Shown here: piece after piece, positions 46,164-54,591 of the stretch
Position numbering within the stretch: position 1 is the stretch's first letter
Layout: every line of letters starts with the position of its first letter
Assembly: GCF_010993705.1 (NCBI RefSeq)
Contig: NZ_WOFO01000003.1
Coordinates: forward strand, 310,001 to 374,000
Origin: Cyclobacterium sp. SYSU L10401
GTDB lineage: Bacteria > Bacteroidota > Bacteroidia > Cytophagales > Cyclobacteriaceae
Length of the DNA stretch: 64,000 nucleotides
Direction: 5' to 3'
Notes under the pieces: model-generated
What the model saw: only the letters and a program-made list of their open reading frames with translations
What the model was told of the DNA's origin: nothing
The model's database searches: none
Translations under genes and position numbers: made by a program

Positions 46164-47177
46164 ATGAATCAGTATTTTGAGACCATAGAATTTGAAGCTT
46201 TGGATGGGTTTAAGTGTGATTTAAGACACCTGAAATCTGATAAGGCTACCAAAGGACCGGTCTTATTGGTTCATGGTGCCGGAGTAAGTAGCAACATTTT
46301 TAATCCACCCTCACAGAAAAATATCATCAACCAACTTGCGGAGCAGGGATATGATGTGTGGCTGGAAAACTGGAGGGGTAGCATACACCTGGAACCGAAC
46401 GAGTGGGACCTGGACCAGGTAGCACGCAATGACCATCCGGCTGCCGTGAAAAAAATTGTAGAAATCACCGGAGCCAAAGAAATAAAAGCCATCATCCATT
46501 GTCAGGGAAGTACCAGTTTTATGATATCAGCTGTAATGGGCCTGATTCCTGAAGTGAAACTGATTATCAGTAATGCAGTTTCCCTGCACCCGGTTGTACC
46601 CTTTTTCTCTAAATTCAAATTGAATGTATTGATGCCAGTTGTGAGCAGGTTTTTCAATTACCTGGACCCCCAATGGGGTCTCTATCCACCGGATTTTAAG
46701 TCAAGGATCATATTGAATCTGGTCAAGGCTACCCACTGGGAAAACGATACGAAAGTAGGTAAGATGGTCAGTTTCACCTATGGTTCCGGGTTTCCGGCCC
46801 TTTGGGAATTGGATAACCTGGATGAAAAAACCAAATCCTGGATTCAATATGAATTTGCCCATGTGCCGCTTTCTTTTTTCAGGCATATCAAAGAATGCAT
46901 TCAGCATGGTGCCTTAAAAAAGTTAAGAGATAATGGAACCGATTATGTATCGGATTCCCCAAAGACTGCAGCCAGATTTGTGCTGTTTGGGGGTAAAAAG
47001 AACAAATGTTTTTTACCCGAAAGTCAAGAGAAAACCTTTCATTATCTTGAACAGGTGAGACCGGGATTTCATAAACTATATCTCCTTGACGGGTATAGTC
47101 ATTTGGATGTATTCTTCGGTAAAAATGCACATGTAGATGTGTTTCCGAAAATGATCAGTGAATTGGAACAAGGTTAA
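46164..47177 (+). CDS. Alpha/beta hydrolase with Cys at the nucleophile position
   Basis: This 337-residue alpha/beta hydrolase resembles the lipase-like domain that in some bacteria accompanies GMC cholesterol-oxidase-like proteins. It has VLLVHGAGVSSNIF (oxyanion HG), VWLENWRGS and, at the nucleophile elbow, IIHCQGSTSF, which places Cys113 where lipases have the Ser of GHSQG. The acid and base are probably near LFGGKKNKCFLPES and DGYSHLDVFFG. No signal peptide was seen. It is the first gene of the operon ending with the GMC flavoprotein. Thiol esterase or acyl-transfer chemistry is possible. Confidence 0.85.
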   Translation: MNQYFETIEFEALDGFKCDLRHLKSDKATKGPVLLVHGAGVSSNIFNPPSQKNIINQLAEQGYDVWLENWRGSIHLEPNEWDLDQVARNDHPAAVKKIVEITGAKEIKAIIHCQGSTSFMISAVMGLIPEVKLIISNAVSLHPVVPFFSKFKLNVLMPVVSRFFNYLDPQWGLYPPDFKSRIILNLVKATHWENDTKVGKMVSFTYGSGFPALWELDNLDEKTKSWIQYEFAHVPLSFFRHIKECIQHGALKKLRDNGTDYVSDSPKTAARFVLFGGKKNKCFLPESQEKTFHYLEQVRPGFHKLYLLDGYSHLDVFFGKNAHVDVFPKMISELEQG

Positions 47178-47186
47178 ATTGAAGTT

Positions 47187-48071
47187 ATGCCTCCCAGAAG
47201 AATCAAGCGATATACCGGAAGATTTGCTCTCGTTGATGGCATCCCCTACCAAATGCCCGTCAGTTCTTCAGATTCCCCTGCGCTTATGGCAGGATTTTCC
47301 TGTGACTGGGAAAAAGCCAATGCCTTGCTTCCAGGAAATGAAATTCATGCCATGAAATTACCCAATGGGCGTGCTGCATTATTGATTACGGTAATCAACT
47401 ATTTGCATACCAGTATTGGCAAATACATAGAATACAGCATTGCCATAGCCTGTACCCATGGTTCAAAGCCTGCACCCAGGTTTTTGAATGCCTTATTGTT
47501 GGGCCATTATGGCACAGGACAGTATATACTGGATTTGCCGGTGAGTAGTGAAATATCGGTGAAAGGGGGAAAGGGGATTTGGGGTATGCCCAAGCACCAG
47601 GCCAACCTGGATTTCATTGAAACCTCCCAAACGGTAAGTAGCCAATATGAAAAGGATGGCAAATTTGCCTTTAGGATAGAAATAGCCAAGCCCAAATCTC
47701 CAACCATCAAGTTAAAAGTTGGCGCCACCAATTATTGCCGTTTCAGAAACATGCTGATGGCTTCCTATATTTACTTTGAAAGCAGGGCGGGAATCAATTT
47801 ATTTGGCAAAGCAAGGGGAAGCCTTTTTATTGGTGACCACCCCAATGTGGCTAAACTAAGAGATCTGGAAATCAATCCGGATCCATTTTTTACCACTTTT
47901 ATGCCAAAAACGAATGGCATTCTGGATGACCATTTTCAATGTTGGTTTATGACTTACGAGTCGGCTCCTCAAGAGATGCCTGAGGGACTGGAAACGGTTT
48001 ATCCCCTGGGCTATGGTGAGGAATGGCTGGCACCTCCAGCGTTTACTGATTACGAAAAATTCCGTATTTGA
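47187..48071 (+). CDS. Acetoacetate decarboxylase-family protein
   Basis: This 294-residue protein of the ADC superfamily starts 9 bases after the hydrolase. It shows the family segments VDGIPYQMPVSS, PGNEIHAMKLPNG and KGIWGMPKHQANL. The last aligns with the Schiff-base region of acetoacetate decarboxylase, where Lys115 is followed by Lys116. Here the first Lys is kept, but the second is His. That points to an aldolase/lyase-like or binding role instead of classic acetoacetate decarboxylation. It has no signal peptide. Confidence 0.83.
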   Translation: MPPRRIKRYTGRFALVDGIPYQMPVSSSDSPALMAGFSCDWEKANALLPGNEIHAMKLPNGRAALLITVINYLHTSIGKYIEYSIAIACTHGSKPAPRFLNALLLGHYGTGQYILDLPVSSEISVKGGKGIWGMPKHQANLDFIETSQTVSSQYEKDGKFAFRIEIAKPKSPTIKLKVGATNYCRFRNMLMASYIYFESRAGINLFGKARGSLFIGDHPNVAKLRDLEINPDPFFTTFMPKTNGILDDHFQCWFMTYESAPQEMPEGLETVYPLGYGEEWLAPPAFTDYEKFRI

Positions 48072-48093
48072 CCCTTAAACCTTTCAAAATGCC

Positions 48094-48600
48094 ATGAACC
48101 CGATAAAAAAGACATTAATCGACCTCAGTAATGCCTATATTTTTTTCTGTGCTTCCATGTACCTGGGCATGTTCTGGTCACTGCATTTTTTTTGGTTTCC
48201 CAATTACCCTAATACTTTAAACCTGGACAATTATTATGATGCCATCATTCCCCAGACGGATCTGGCAACCAATTTTTTCTTCATAACCATCCCCATTATG
48301 GCAGTGGCATTGGTAGTCATGTTGGTAACGGAGTGGAAAACAGGTTTGCGCTGGGTTCCTTTATCCTGGATTCCCGGGCTCCTGATACCTGTAATCGTCC
48401 AACAAAGGTATATCGAAGACGTAAACAATCAATTTAAGGCTGGTTTGCAGGATGAAGCAAGGCTTCAGGTCTTGCTGGAGGAGTGGATGTGGCTGAATGA
48501 TATAAGATGGATTATTTTAACCATCATGTGGGGAATCACCATGTACTTTTTTATCGCAAAAGCCAAACCAAAATATCAACAACTAAACCATGAAAAATAA
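48094..48600 (+). CDS. Four-helix membrane protein, unrecognised
   Basis: This 168-residue protein has three to four hydrophobic segments: about 14-33 (YIFFCASMYLGMFWSLHFFW), 62-82 (FFFITIPIMAVALVVMLVT), 92-108 and 138-158 (WIILTIMWGITMYFF). It has no known motif, but the outline recalls the small anthrone-oxygenase-like (DUF1772) proteins; this is only a loose resemblance. It begins 22 bases after the ADC-family gene, and its end overlaps the next membrane-protein gene by 11 bases, so it belongs to this operon. Confidence 0.7.
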   Translation: MNPIKKTLIDLSNAYIFFCASMYLGMFWSLHFFWFPNYPNTLNLDNYYDAIIPQTDLATNFFFITIPIMAVALVVMLVTEWKTGLRWVPLSWIPGLLIPVIVQQRYIEDVNNQFKAGLQDEARLQVLLEEWMWLNDIRWIILTIMWGITMYFFIAKAKPKYQQLNHEK

Positions 48601-49006
48601 CCAAATGATTTTCGGTATCTCTCCGCGATATGTGGAGTTGCTGGTGGTTTTAATTGCCTTCATTACCCTGATTTCGGGCTTGGTTCAACTCATAACCCCA
48701 TCTACGGTTCTGAACCTGATTGGCAAATCAGCCAATACCGAAGAGGCCATTCACTTCTTTGCGATAGTGGGTATGTTCATGGCCCTTTTTGGGGGGATGG
48801 TTGTGCATGCGGTTTACAGTGCGGTTACTAATAAACAGGTGATGCTCTGGACGGCATTTCAGAAGTTTGGTGCTTTTTTGGCAGTTTCTATAGGCGTGTT
48901 CAAAGGATTGTTTTCCTTATTGGCCTTGTCAGTAGCCCTCTTTGATTTGTTTTCCGGAATTGTTTTCTTGATGTATTTAAAAGTATTGAGCTCATGGGAA
49001 AATTGA
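48590..49006 (+). CDS. Small four-helix membrane protein, unrecognised
   Basis: This 138-residue protein has four hydrophobic segments (about 13-35, 50-72, 82-100 and 105-130). It has no charged catalytic-looking motif. I do not recognise the family; similar short four-helix proteins sit beside lipid- or quinone-related genes in many bacteria. ATG 48590 lies inside the previous gene, implying coupled translation. It may form a membrane unit with its neighbour. Confidence 0.7.
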   Translation: MKNNQMIFGISPRYVELLVVLIAFITLISGLVQLITPSTVLNLIGKSANTEEAIHFFAIVGMFMALFGGMVVHAVYSAVTNKQVMLWTAFQKFGAFLAVSIGVFKGLFSLLALSVALFDLFSGIVFLMYLKVLSSWEN

Positions 49007-49079
49007 GGGCCAAAATTTTTCTTAGGGAACCTGTTGGCTACGGCAATAGACCGTTAATTTATGCTTATATCCTACCTTC

Positions 49080-50522
49080 ATGCTGACCCATTTAGTCCAT
49101 AACGGACCTAAGAATCACCGATCGCTGATACTGGCAGGTGGAGGCATAAGGGTGGCTTATCAGGCAGGAATCCTTAAGGCCATGGAAGAGGAGGGATTGA
49201 CCTTTGACCATGTGGATGGTACCTCAGGGGGGATTTTCAATGCTGCCATGCTGGCATCAGGTCTTTCCGTAGACCAAATGATTGAAAAATGGAGGACGTT
49301 ACCTATCAGACATTTTGCCTCCTTAGCCAGGTTTCGGGATTATTTAAGGCCCTGGAAATTAAAGGGCCTGGGGGATGCCGACAATATTCAACAAAAAGTT
49401 TTGCCGCACTTTGGAGTGCAGTTGGACACCATTAAGGGTCTGGGTTTACCCATTACTTTTTCCTTGTGTAATTTTTCTAATAAAACCATTCAGGCCGTTT
49501 CTGCGAAAGAAGTTGATGAAAAACACCTATTAGCCGGCGTTTCCCTTCCTATACTCATGCCTGCCCTTAAAATAGGTAAAGACTGGTTCATAGATGCTGT
49601 TTGGATCAAGGATGCCAACCTGATGGAGGCAGTAAGGATGGGGGCGGAAGAAATCTGGCTGGCTTGGGGGATAGGCAACTACCCAACCTATTTTTCAGGT
49701 GCATTGCACCAATATGTCCACTCCATAGAAATGAGTGCCAATGGAGCCCTTTGGGAAGAATTTGAGCAAATCCAACTGATAAACAGGGCCATAGAAAGAG
49801 GGGATGCTGTATTTGGGCAACGGCAACCCATAAAAGTGTTCCTTATCAAACCCCATTTTCCCCTTCCCCTGGATCCGGAGCTTTTTTTAGAAACAATAAG
49901 CAACCGTGATTTGATCAACATGGGCTATCAGGATGCAAAAAACTATTTTTTAAAAGTATCAGATGCTGGTGAGAAACTGGATATCCTTGCAACCCAAACC
50001 AGGGATACGGGTGATTACCTGTGTTTCCGTCTTCGTTTTACAGGTGAGCTGGAATTCAAGAAGAAGTTGGATATAGTAAGATATTTTGTCTTTTTACGGT
50101 TTTCTTTTCTAGGTGATCAGCAGCAGTTGGAGGTATTTTCCAGTTTGTATTTAGGTCATTACCAAAAAGAGTTTTTAGCTGGGATACATGAGATTAAGGT
50201 AAAATACTTGGGCTCACTGACTCAGCTTGAAACAATTACCACCCTGACCATTGAGGGAAAAGAATGGCTGTTGATTGCCAAAATGAGTTGCAAAGGCCCC
50301 TGGTATTGGTTGGCGGGACTGGATTTTAAAGTTTCAGAAATTACTTTGCGACCCAAAAATGAAGCAGATTCTGAAATGGTACTGGAAGGCAGCCTCCAGC
50401 AATCCTTTGTGTCCAGGCTCCGTTGTACCTGGAAGGCTTTGGCTAAAAAGCAAAATGGAGGCAGGGGGGGCATGAGATTAAAATTTAACCTGATAAAAAA
50501 AATGATGCAACATGAAGTTTGA
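49080..50522 (+). CDS. Patatin-like phospholipase
   Basis: This 480-residue protein has the patatin fold. It shows the oxyanion loop ILAGGGIRVAYQAGILKA and the nucleophile motif DGTSGGIFNAAML (Gly-Thr-Ser-Gly-Gly). The aspartate of the Ser-Asp dyad lies in FIDAVWIKDANL, where the usual D-G-G/A is D-A-V. A second, unrelated C-terminal part (about 310-480) follows, perhaps a lipid- or membrane-binding domain. It should release fatty acids from lipids. It is followed by the phosphoesterase gene with an 11-base overlap. Confidence 0.88.
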   Translation: MLTHLVHNGPKNHRSLILAGGGIRVAYQAGILKAMEEEGLTFDHVDGTSGGIFNAAMLASGLSVDQMIEKWRTLPIRHFASLARFRDYLRPWKLKGLGDADNIQQKVLPHFGVQLDTIKGLGLPITFSLCNFSNKTIQAVSAKEVDEKHLLAGVSLPILMPALKIGKDWFIDAVWIKDANLMEAVRMGAEEIWLAWGIGNYPTYFSGALHQYVHSIEMSANGALWEEFEQIQLINRAIERGDAVFGQRQPIKVFLIKPHFPLPLDPELFLETISNRDLINMGYQDAKNYFLKVSDAGEKLDILATQTRDTGDYLCFRLRFTGELEFKKKLDIVRYFVFLRFSFLGDQQQLEVFSSLYLGHYQKEFLAGIHEIKVKYLGSLTQLETITTLTIEGKEWLLIAKMSCKGPWYWLAGLDFKVSEITLRPKNEADSEMVLEGSLQQSFVSRLRCTWKALAKKQNGGRGGMRLKFNLIKKMMQHEV

Positions 50523-52248
50523 AAAAAAGCCCATGGTCAATTGGTACGATCCAAAGCAATTGGCTTTCACGGCAGTTAAGACAGTTTTGTCATCTGTATT
50601 TGGGAATTTTGCCGACAGGAGGGAGCTGCAAGCTGCTTTGGATAAAGAAACCAAATTTTACGATTATTCTCACAAGGAGGAGTTGTGGGTAGACTTTATT
50701 TCTGACCTGGGAGATGGGTTTAACCCTACGTATACCCTGGCTGAACTCCTTTCCAGGGATGCCCTTACTTTGAGGGGAAAACGGTTAAAGCGAGGGGATG
50801 TATTGATTATGGGTGGAGATGAAGTTTATCCTACCCCTGAAAAAATTGAATACGATAACCGCCTGAGAGGCCCCTATATAGCTGCATTTCCCAAAATAGA
50901 AAATGATCCAGACCGTCCCGATGTTTTTGCTGTTCCGGGTAACCATGACTGGTACGACGGATTGACCAATTTTTTGAGGTTATTTACCCAAAAAAGGTCG
51001 TTTGGAAATTGGCAAACCCGGCAGAGCAGAAGTTATTTTGCTTTAAAATTACCCCATGATTATTGGATTATTGCCATTGACGTACAATTGAATGCAGACA
51101 TTGATTATCCTCAGATCTGTTACTTTAGAGAAATTGCCCAAAAACATTTAAATGAGAGGAGCAAAATCATATTATGCACTTCTGAGCCATCCTGGGTTTA
51201 CAAATCCTTTGACGCCAAAAATGAATCTTTTGACCGCCTGGAATTCTTTATCCAATGGGTCCTTTTTGGAAAGGGTGAAAAAAACTATGAAGAAAAGAAT
51301 AAAACCATCCAGATTAAGGCGGTGTTGACGGGGGATTTGCACCACTACGCCCGCTATGAATCAAAGGATAGCAAGGGTGAACCTTGTCAATTGATTACCG
51401 CAGGAGGAGGGGGAGCCTTCATGCATCCAACCCATACCCTGAAGCAGGAAATTTCTGGAATTGATGGGAAAACCCATGAATTGAAAAAGGTTTTTCCTTC
51501 AAAAAGCACCTCGGTAAATTTGAGTATGCTAAATTTACTTTTCCCTTATTTCAGCCTTACCATGCTTTCTTTCTTCGGCTTTTTTCATGTTTTCACTTCC
51601 TGGGTTTTACAAACCAAGGTTTACTCGGGAGCCTCGCTAATGGAAAAGATGAGTGAATTGAGTCTCTTTGATGGACAAGCTGCTGATTTTTTCTATTTGA
51701 TCATACAAGGCATAAGTCATCACCCGGGTGCATTGTTCTTGAATATTTTGCTCTTTGCAGGCATAGTGATATTTACGGACGTTAAGTCCGGAGGTAAAAA
51801 CTGGAATTACCTGGCAGGGCTGATCCACGGGATGCTTCATTTGGTCAATTTTTATTTTCTACTTTGGCTTTTTTCCTATATTAACCTTAACCAATTGGGT
51901 CTTGGGATAAATGAACCCCGGCAAGTAATCCTATTTACTGCTGAAATGGTCCTTGCGGGAGGGATTATAAGTGCGGTTTTGTTTGGGTTTTACCTGACTT
52001 TCAGTGTAGTGATATTAAAAAACCATATTACAGAAGCCTCTTCTTCCTACCGCTGGGAGGGATATAAGAATTTCCTCCGGTTTTCAGTGAATAGCGAAGG
52101 AATCACCATTTTTCCGGTAGGCGTAAAAAAGGTAGTAAGCAATTGGGAAAATGTAGGAACAGCTGAAAAGCCCCGCTTTGAAGGAGGGGATATAAATTAT
52201 GATTTGATTGAGGACCCTATATACATCAAAAATGAAAAAGTTAGCTAA
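50512..52248 (+). CDS. Membrane-bound metallophosphoesterase (calcineurin-like)
   Basis: This 578-residue protein has an N-terminal calcineurin-like phosphoesterase domain: FISDLGDGFNPT, IMGGDEVYPTPEKIEY, VPGNHDWYDGL and VLTGDLHHYARYE. About five hydrophobic helices follow in the C-terminal half (from about residue 345), so it is an integral membrane protein. It could remove phosphate from a lipid product. The gene overlaps the patatin gene by 11 bases and the GMC oxidoreductase gene by 17 bases, so all three are translated together. Confidence 0.88.
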   Translation: MKFEKKPMVNWYDPKQLAFTAVKTVLSSVFGNFADRRELQAALDKETKFYDYSHKEELWVDFISDLGDGFNPTYTLAELLSRDALTLRGKRLKRGDVLIMGGDEVYPTPEKIEYDNRLRGPYIAAFPKIENDPDRPDVFAVPGNHDWYDGLTNFLRLFTQKRSFGNWQTRQSRSYFALKLPHDYWIIAIDVQLNADIDYPQICYFREIAQKHLNERSKIILCTSEPSWVYKSFDAKNESFDRLEFFIQWVLFGKGEKNYEEKNKTIQIKAVLTGDLHHYARYESKDSKGEPCQLITAGGGGAFMHPTHTLKQEISGIDGKTHELKKVFPSKSTSVNLSMLNLLFPYFSLTMLSFFGFFHVFTSWVLQTKVYSGASLMEKMSELSLFDGQAADFFYLIIQGISHHPGALFLNILLFAGIVIFTDVKSGGKNWNYLAGLIHGMLHLVNFYFLLWLFSYINLNQLGLGINEPRQVILFTAEMVLAGGIISAVLFGFYLTFSVVILKNHITEASSSYRWEGYKNFLRFSVNSEGITIFPVGVKKVVSNWENVGTAEKPRFEGGDINYDLIEDPIYIKNEKVS

Positions 52249-54577
52249 ACCTTTGACTTCCATTAAACCCTATTATGACTATGTGGTAATAGGTTCTGGG
52301 TATGGCGGTAGCATTGCCGCTTCGAGGATGTCCCGGTGTGGGCAGTCTGTCTGCCTCCTGGAAAAAGGAAAGGAATTTTTACCGGGTGAATTTCCACAAA
52401 CATTGTTTCAGGCATCGAAAGAGATGAATTTTGTAGGTGGAAAGACTGTCAATCTGGAAAAGAACGGCCTGTACGAATTTACCATGGGAAGTGGTATCAA
52501 TGTGTTCAAAGGTTGTGGCTTGGGAGGTACTTCCCTTGTGAATGCCAACGTTTCTATTGAACCTGAACCCAGGGTAATGGAAGACCCCGCCTGGCCCAAT
52601 GCACTGAGAACAGACATGCCTTCTTTTGAATTGGGGATAAAACGGGCCTGGGCAATGTTAAAGCCCAATCCCTATCCTGAGAATAAAAATGGATATCCGA
52701 AATTGCAAAAAACGGAAGCCATGCGTAAATCTGCAGCCCACATGTCTGCCCCCTTTCGCCTATTGGATATCAATGTAAATTTCGAGGATCAGACCAACCA
52801 TGTTGGGATCAGGCAGGCCAAATGTACCAATTGTGGAGATTGCGTTACCGGTTGCAATATTGGGGCGAAAAATACCACCGCCATGAATTATTTACCGGAT
52901 GCCTATAATCATGGAGCAGAAATTTTTACTGAAATCAATGTCCGGTACATAAAGAAAAAGGGAGCCTTCTGGCAAGTATATTATCATCCCATTGGTATCG
53001 GGAGAGATCATTTCGATGCCCCTTTGTTGTTTGTACAGGCCAAAAATGTAATACTGGGAGCTGGTTCCCTCGGTTCCACTGAAATTCTCCTCAGATCCGC
53101 AAAAATGGGACTGGAGGTTTCTAAGAAATTAGGCCAAAGATTTACCGGAAATGGCGACGTGTTGGGATTTGGGTATAACAATGAGCACCGCATCAACGGC
53201 ATTGGCCTCGGGAAAAAAGGTACGGAAAGCATTGCCGACGTGGGTCCCTGCATTACCAGCGTCATAGATTTGAGGGAAAGGGAGGATTTGGAAGCTGGCA
53301 TGACACTGGAGGAAGGGACCATACCTGGTCCCATCAGGGGAATCATGCCAAAAGCACTTATTGCTTTTTCCAGACTTGCCGGTAAAGACACAGATCGGGG
53401 CATCATGGATTACCTGAAGGAAAAATGGCGGGAAATCCGAAGCTTGTTTTTGGGTCCCTTTCATGGAGCGCTTGCCAGGACACAAGTTTACCTGGTGATG
53501 ACCCATGATGATGGAAATGGGGTCCTGAAAATGGATGAAACGGACAAATTAAACATCAGTTGGCAGGGAGTAGGGAAGCAAGAGATTTTTAAAAAGGTAA
53601 ATGGTGAAATGTACAGTGCCACTGAAGCGCTTGGCGGGACAAAGATTCCCAATCCCACCTGGAATGAGTTGATGAACTATGATTTGGTAACGGTGCATCC
53701 CCTGGGTGGATGTGGTATGGCAGACCATGCAGCCTTGGGGGTGGTAGACCACAAAGGACAGGTTTTTGCCGGACAGGAGGGAGAAGAACTGCATGAAGGA
53801 TTGTATGTCATGGATGGGGCGGTCATTCCCCGGCCGGTGGGCACCAATCCCTTGCTCACCATAAGTGCCCTGGCGGAAAGGAGCTGCCAGTTGATTGCTG
53901 ATGAAAAAGGATATCAGCTGGATGATGGCTTTTCAAATGTGCCAGAAGGTCCTGACAACCCTCCTTCGCTGGAAACAGGCGTACAATTTACCGAATCAAT
54001 GAAAGGTTTCTTTGGTATGGGGGAAACGGAAGACTTTGAATCCGGATTTTCCAGGGGTAAGAAAGATAATTCTCCCTTCGAATTTACCCTGACCATTCAG
54101 ACAGAAGACATTCAGGAATTTGTACAGCAGGAGAATCATCCGGGCAAAATGATTGGGACCATGCTGGCACCTGCCCTTTCTGAAAAACCAATGAGTGCCT
54201 ATAATGGTGTTTTCAATCTTTTTATCATTGATAAATCCGATGACTCCAGAAAGAAAATGAATTATACTGCTGAATTGTTGAGTGAAGAAGGGAAAAGCTA
54301 TTACTTTGAAGGATTTAAGGATGTATTTAATGACCATGTGGTGGATGCCTGGAAGGATACTACAACGCTGTTTATCTCAGTATATGAAGGAAAGAACTCC
54401 CAAGGACCATTGTTAGGAAAAGGAAAATTAGTGATCAAAGTGGCTGATTTATTGCGGCAATTGCGAACCGTAAAAGCCATCCATCCCAAAAGCAAAGGTG
54501 ATGGAATCTCGGCCATAGCTACCTTCGGTAAATTCTTTGCTGGGAATGTTTATGAAACCTACTTTAGTTTTAAGTAA
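52232..54577 (+). CDS. GMC oxidoreductase, cholesterol oxidase-like, with Cys cluster
   Basis: This 781-residue flavoprotein has the FAD-binding motif VVIGSGYGGSIAASRM (Gly21-Gly26). Its GMC features include GLGGTSLVNANVS, HPLGGCGMADHAALG and TNPLLTISALAERS. Between residues 198 and 208 a cysteine cluster (CTNCGDCVTGC) resembles a [4Fe-4S] ligand set. A similar motif occurs in mycobacterial cholesterol-oxidase-like proteins. A C-terminal domain of about 150 residues (from about 630) lies beyond the GMC core. ATG 52232 is used; TTG 52208 is farther upstream inside the phosphoesterase gene. The substrate is probably a sterol or long-chain alcohol. Confidence 0.88.
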   Translation: MKKLAKPLTSIKPYYDYVVIGSGYGGSIAASRMSRCGQSVCLLEKGKEFLPGEFPQTLFQASKEMNFVGGKTVNLEKNGLYEFTMGSGINVFKGCGLGGTSLVNANVSIEPEPRVMEDPAWPNALRTDMPSFELGIKRAWAMLKPNPYPENKNGYPKLQKTEAMRKSAAHMSAPFRLLDINVNFEDQTNHVGIRQAKCTNCGDCVTGCNIGAKNTTAMNYLPDAYNHGAEIFTEINVRYIKKKGAFWQVYYHPIGIGRDHFDAPLLFVQAKNVILGAGSLGSTEILLRSAKMGLEVSKKLGQRFTGNGDVLGFGYNNEHRINGIGLGKKGTESIADVGPCITSVIDLREREDLEAGMTLEEGTIPGPIRGIMPKALIAFSRLAGKDTDRGIMDYLKEKWREIRSLFLGPFHGALARTQVYLVMTHDDGNGVLKMDETDKLNISWQGVGKQEIFKKVNGEMYSATEALGGTKIPNPTWNELMNYDLVTVHPLGGCGMADHAALGVVDHKGQVFAGQEGEELHEGLYVMDGAVIPRPVGTNPLLTISALAERSCQLIADEKGYQLDDGFSNVPEGPDNPPSLETGVQFTESMKGFFGMGETEDFESGFSRGKKDNSPFEFTLTIQTEDIQEFVQQENHPGKMIGTMLAPALSEKPMSAYNGVFNLFIIDKSDDSRKKMNYTAELLSEEGKSYYFEGFKDVFNDHVVDAWKDTTTLFISVYEGKNSQGPLLGKGKLVIKVADLLRQLRTVKAIHPKSKGDGISAIATFGKFFAGNVYETYFSFK

Positions 54578-54591
54578 AAGAAGGCATCAGG

